Source: an uncultured Blautia sp.
GTDB taxonomy: Bacteria > Bacillota > Clostridia > Lachnospirales > Lachnospiraceae
Direction of reading: 5' to 3'
Assembly (NCBI GenBank): GCA_900551715.1
Contig: URXG01000098.1
Span: 1-6,260, forward strand
Length of the DNA stretch: 6,260 nt
Under the pieces are notes generated by a model. That model did not search any database. It worked only from the letters and a program-made list of their open reading frames with translations, and had not been told where the DNA came from. A program made the position numbers and the translations under genes. Within the stretch, counting starts at the first letter, position 1. Each line of letters opens with the position of its first letter. This document shows positions 5,500 through 6,260 of the stretch, in pieces.

Positions 5500-6260
5500 T
5501 TAATCAAGAATATATTTTTGCAGTGCGTCTGTAAATTCTCCTATACGCTGCTCTGCAAGTTCTTTTAAAGTAATATTCTTCATACTTTCAATATATCCAA
5601 GTTCCTGACGATACAGCCACTTTGCATCTGCCGGACGGATCTCCTGATAATGGTTAGCCTTTACCCAGTCTTCATAACTGATCGGTGTCGGATAACCAAG
5701 TTTCTCATCCAGAAGTTCCTTGAAGTCGATCTTATCGGCTCTTTCTTTGATTCCTTCCCAGAATTCCAGAACCTCTTCTACATGCTCATGAATCTCGTAA
5801 CGTCTTGCACCACCATCATAAATGATGCATTTTTCAAAAAGAGGACTGCACATGGAAAGTGTCTCTCTTCTGAATTCAGGCGCAACAATACCGCCTTTCC
5901 AGTAGAAATCCACATCCGGAAGGTTGATTCCGGAAACACCTTTGTCCTGATAAGTGCTGAAGATTCCCTCATAATAAACGGTAATAAACCCTTCGAATTC
6001 CGGCCAGAATTCACGAATCTCTGCTGTCAGTTTCTCAAGAATGTCGATTCCTTTTGTTCCACCGATCGTAAAAATAATGATATTACGGAGTCTTGCACCA
6101 TGATCTCTGTAGAAATCAGTTACATATCGAAGACAATGGATCAGAGTCTCTCCACTTGCAATGATATCACCGATCATCAGAGTGCTGTCTGGCACCATAG
6201 TAAGCTTGCTGTACTTGATCTCCAGACCTGCGATCTCTTCTTTTTCAAATACACGCTCAC
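5500..6260 (-). CDS. Phosphoribosyltransferase-like protein (partial, 5' end beyond right edge)
   Basis: The frame is open from the right edge to the stop at 5500-5502, leaving 252 full codons. The first ATG inside the window (6196-6198) is not the start, because 20 more open codons precede it and the motif beginning just after it would otherwise lack the rest of its fold. The segment LMIGDIIASGETL (27-39 from the edge) resembles the PRPP-binding loop of type I phosphoribosyltransferases, with a strand before it and a strand of the form RNIIIFTIGGTKG (about 60-72) after it. The remaining roughly 180 residues are rich in Glu, Tyr and Trp and form a long C-terminal region that simple base-salvage enzymes do not have. 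Together with the codB-like permease 18 bases downstream it suggests nucleobase salvage or modification. Enzyme activity and substrate are not established; the motif departs from the usual form. Confidence 0.7.
   Translation of the reverse strand, partial: ERVFEKEEIAGLEIKYSKLTMVPDSTLMIGDIIASGETLIHCLRYVTDFYRDHGARLRNIIIFTIGGTKGIDILEKLTAEIREFWPEFEGFITVYYEGIFSTYQDKGVSGINLPDVDFYWKGGIVAPEFRRETLSMCSPLFEKCIIYDGGARRYEIHEHVEEVLEFWEGIKERADKIDFKELLDEKLGYPTPISYEDWVKANHYQEIRPADAKWLYRQELGYIESMKNITLKELAEQRIGEFTDALQKYILD

Noticed and set aside
5778..6014. Second minus-strand open frame of 78 codons inside the phosphoribosyltransferase-like gene
   Set aside because: It is an alternative frame within a long open coding region and has no features of its own.
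1..6260. CRISPR array, mobile element, tRNA/rRNA or defence island
   Set aside because: No regularly spaced repeats, transposase or integrase motifs, terminal repeats, or tRNA-like folds were seen; the genes are metabolic and regulatory.

Overview
The window reads as a chromosomal segment of a low-to-moderate G+C Firmicute (about 40% G+C by eye). It most resembles gut Lachnospiraceae such as Blautia, Roseburia or Dorea. The basis is Gram-positive style Shine-Dalgarno sites (GGGGAG, GGGAGG), sugar transporters of the CUT1 type, and protein wording familiar from that family. The taxon is an inference, not a demonstrated fact. All six genes lie on the minus strand, so transcription runs from the right edge towards the left edge.

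In order of transcription, block 1 (6260 to about 4150) holds the C-terminal part of a phosphoribosyltransferase-like protein that runs off the right edge. It is followed 18 bases later by a CodB-type cytosine/nucleobase permease. The block ends at a strong hairpin terminator (4152-4193). This looks like a nucleobase uptake and salvage operon, but no cytosine deaminase gene is visible.

Block 2 (about 4140 to 2440) starts with a promoter-like stretch that abuts that terminator. An inverted repeat with 13-base arms (4077-4118) follows, then an AraC-family regulator with an N-terminal sugar-sensing cupin. Next is a small two-helix membrane protein of unknown function, 23 bases downstream of the regulator. 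A complex hairpin region with a T-tract closes the block (about 2442-2512).

Block 3 (about 2310 to the left edge) is the start of a carbohydrate ABC transporter operon. It has an extended -10 promoter with no good -35, an exported family 1 solute-binding protein, an intercistronic hairpin, and a MalF-type permease cut by the left edge. A MalG-type partner permease would be expected beyond the edge. CUT1 systems in Firmicutes often share an unlinked ATPase such as MsmX, so the lack of an ATPase gene here is not informative.

The simplest model is that the AraC-type protein senses a sugar and activates the transporter downstream of it, with separate terminators letting the blocks be expressed at different levels. 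No mobile element, CRISPR array, RNA gene or obvious defence system is present. The points most worth a second look are the phosphoribosyltransferase-like protein paired with CodB, the solute-binding protein without a lipobox, the AraC and membrane-protein pair, and the repeat upstream of the regulator.
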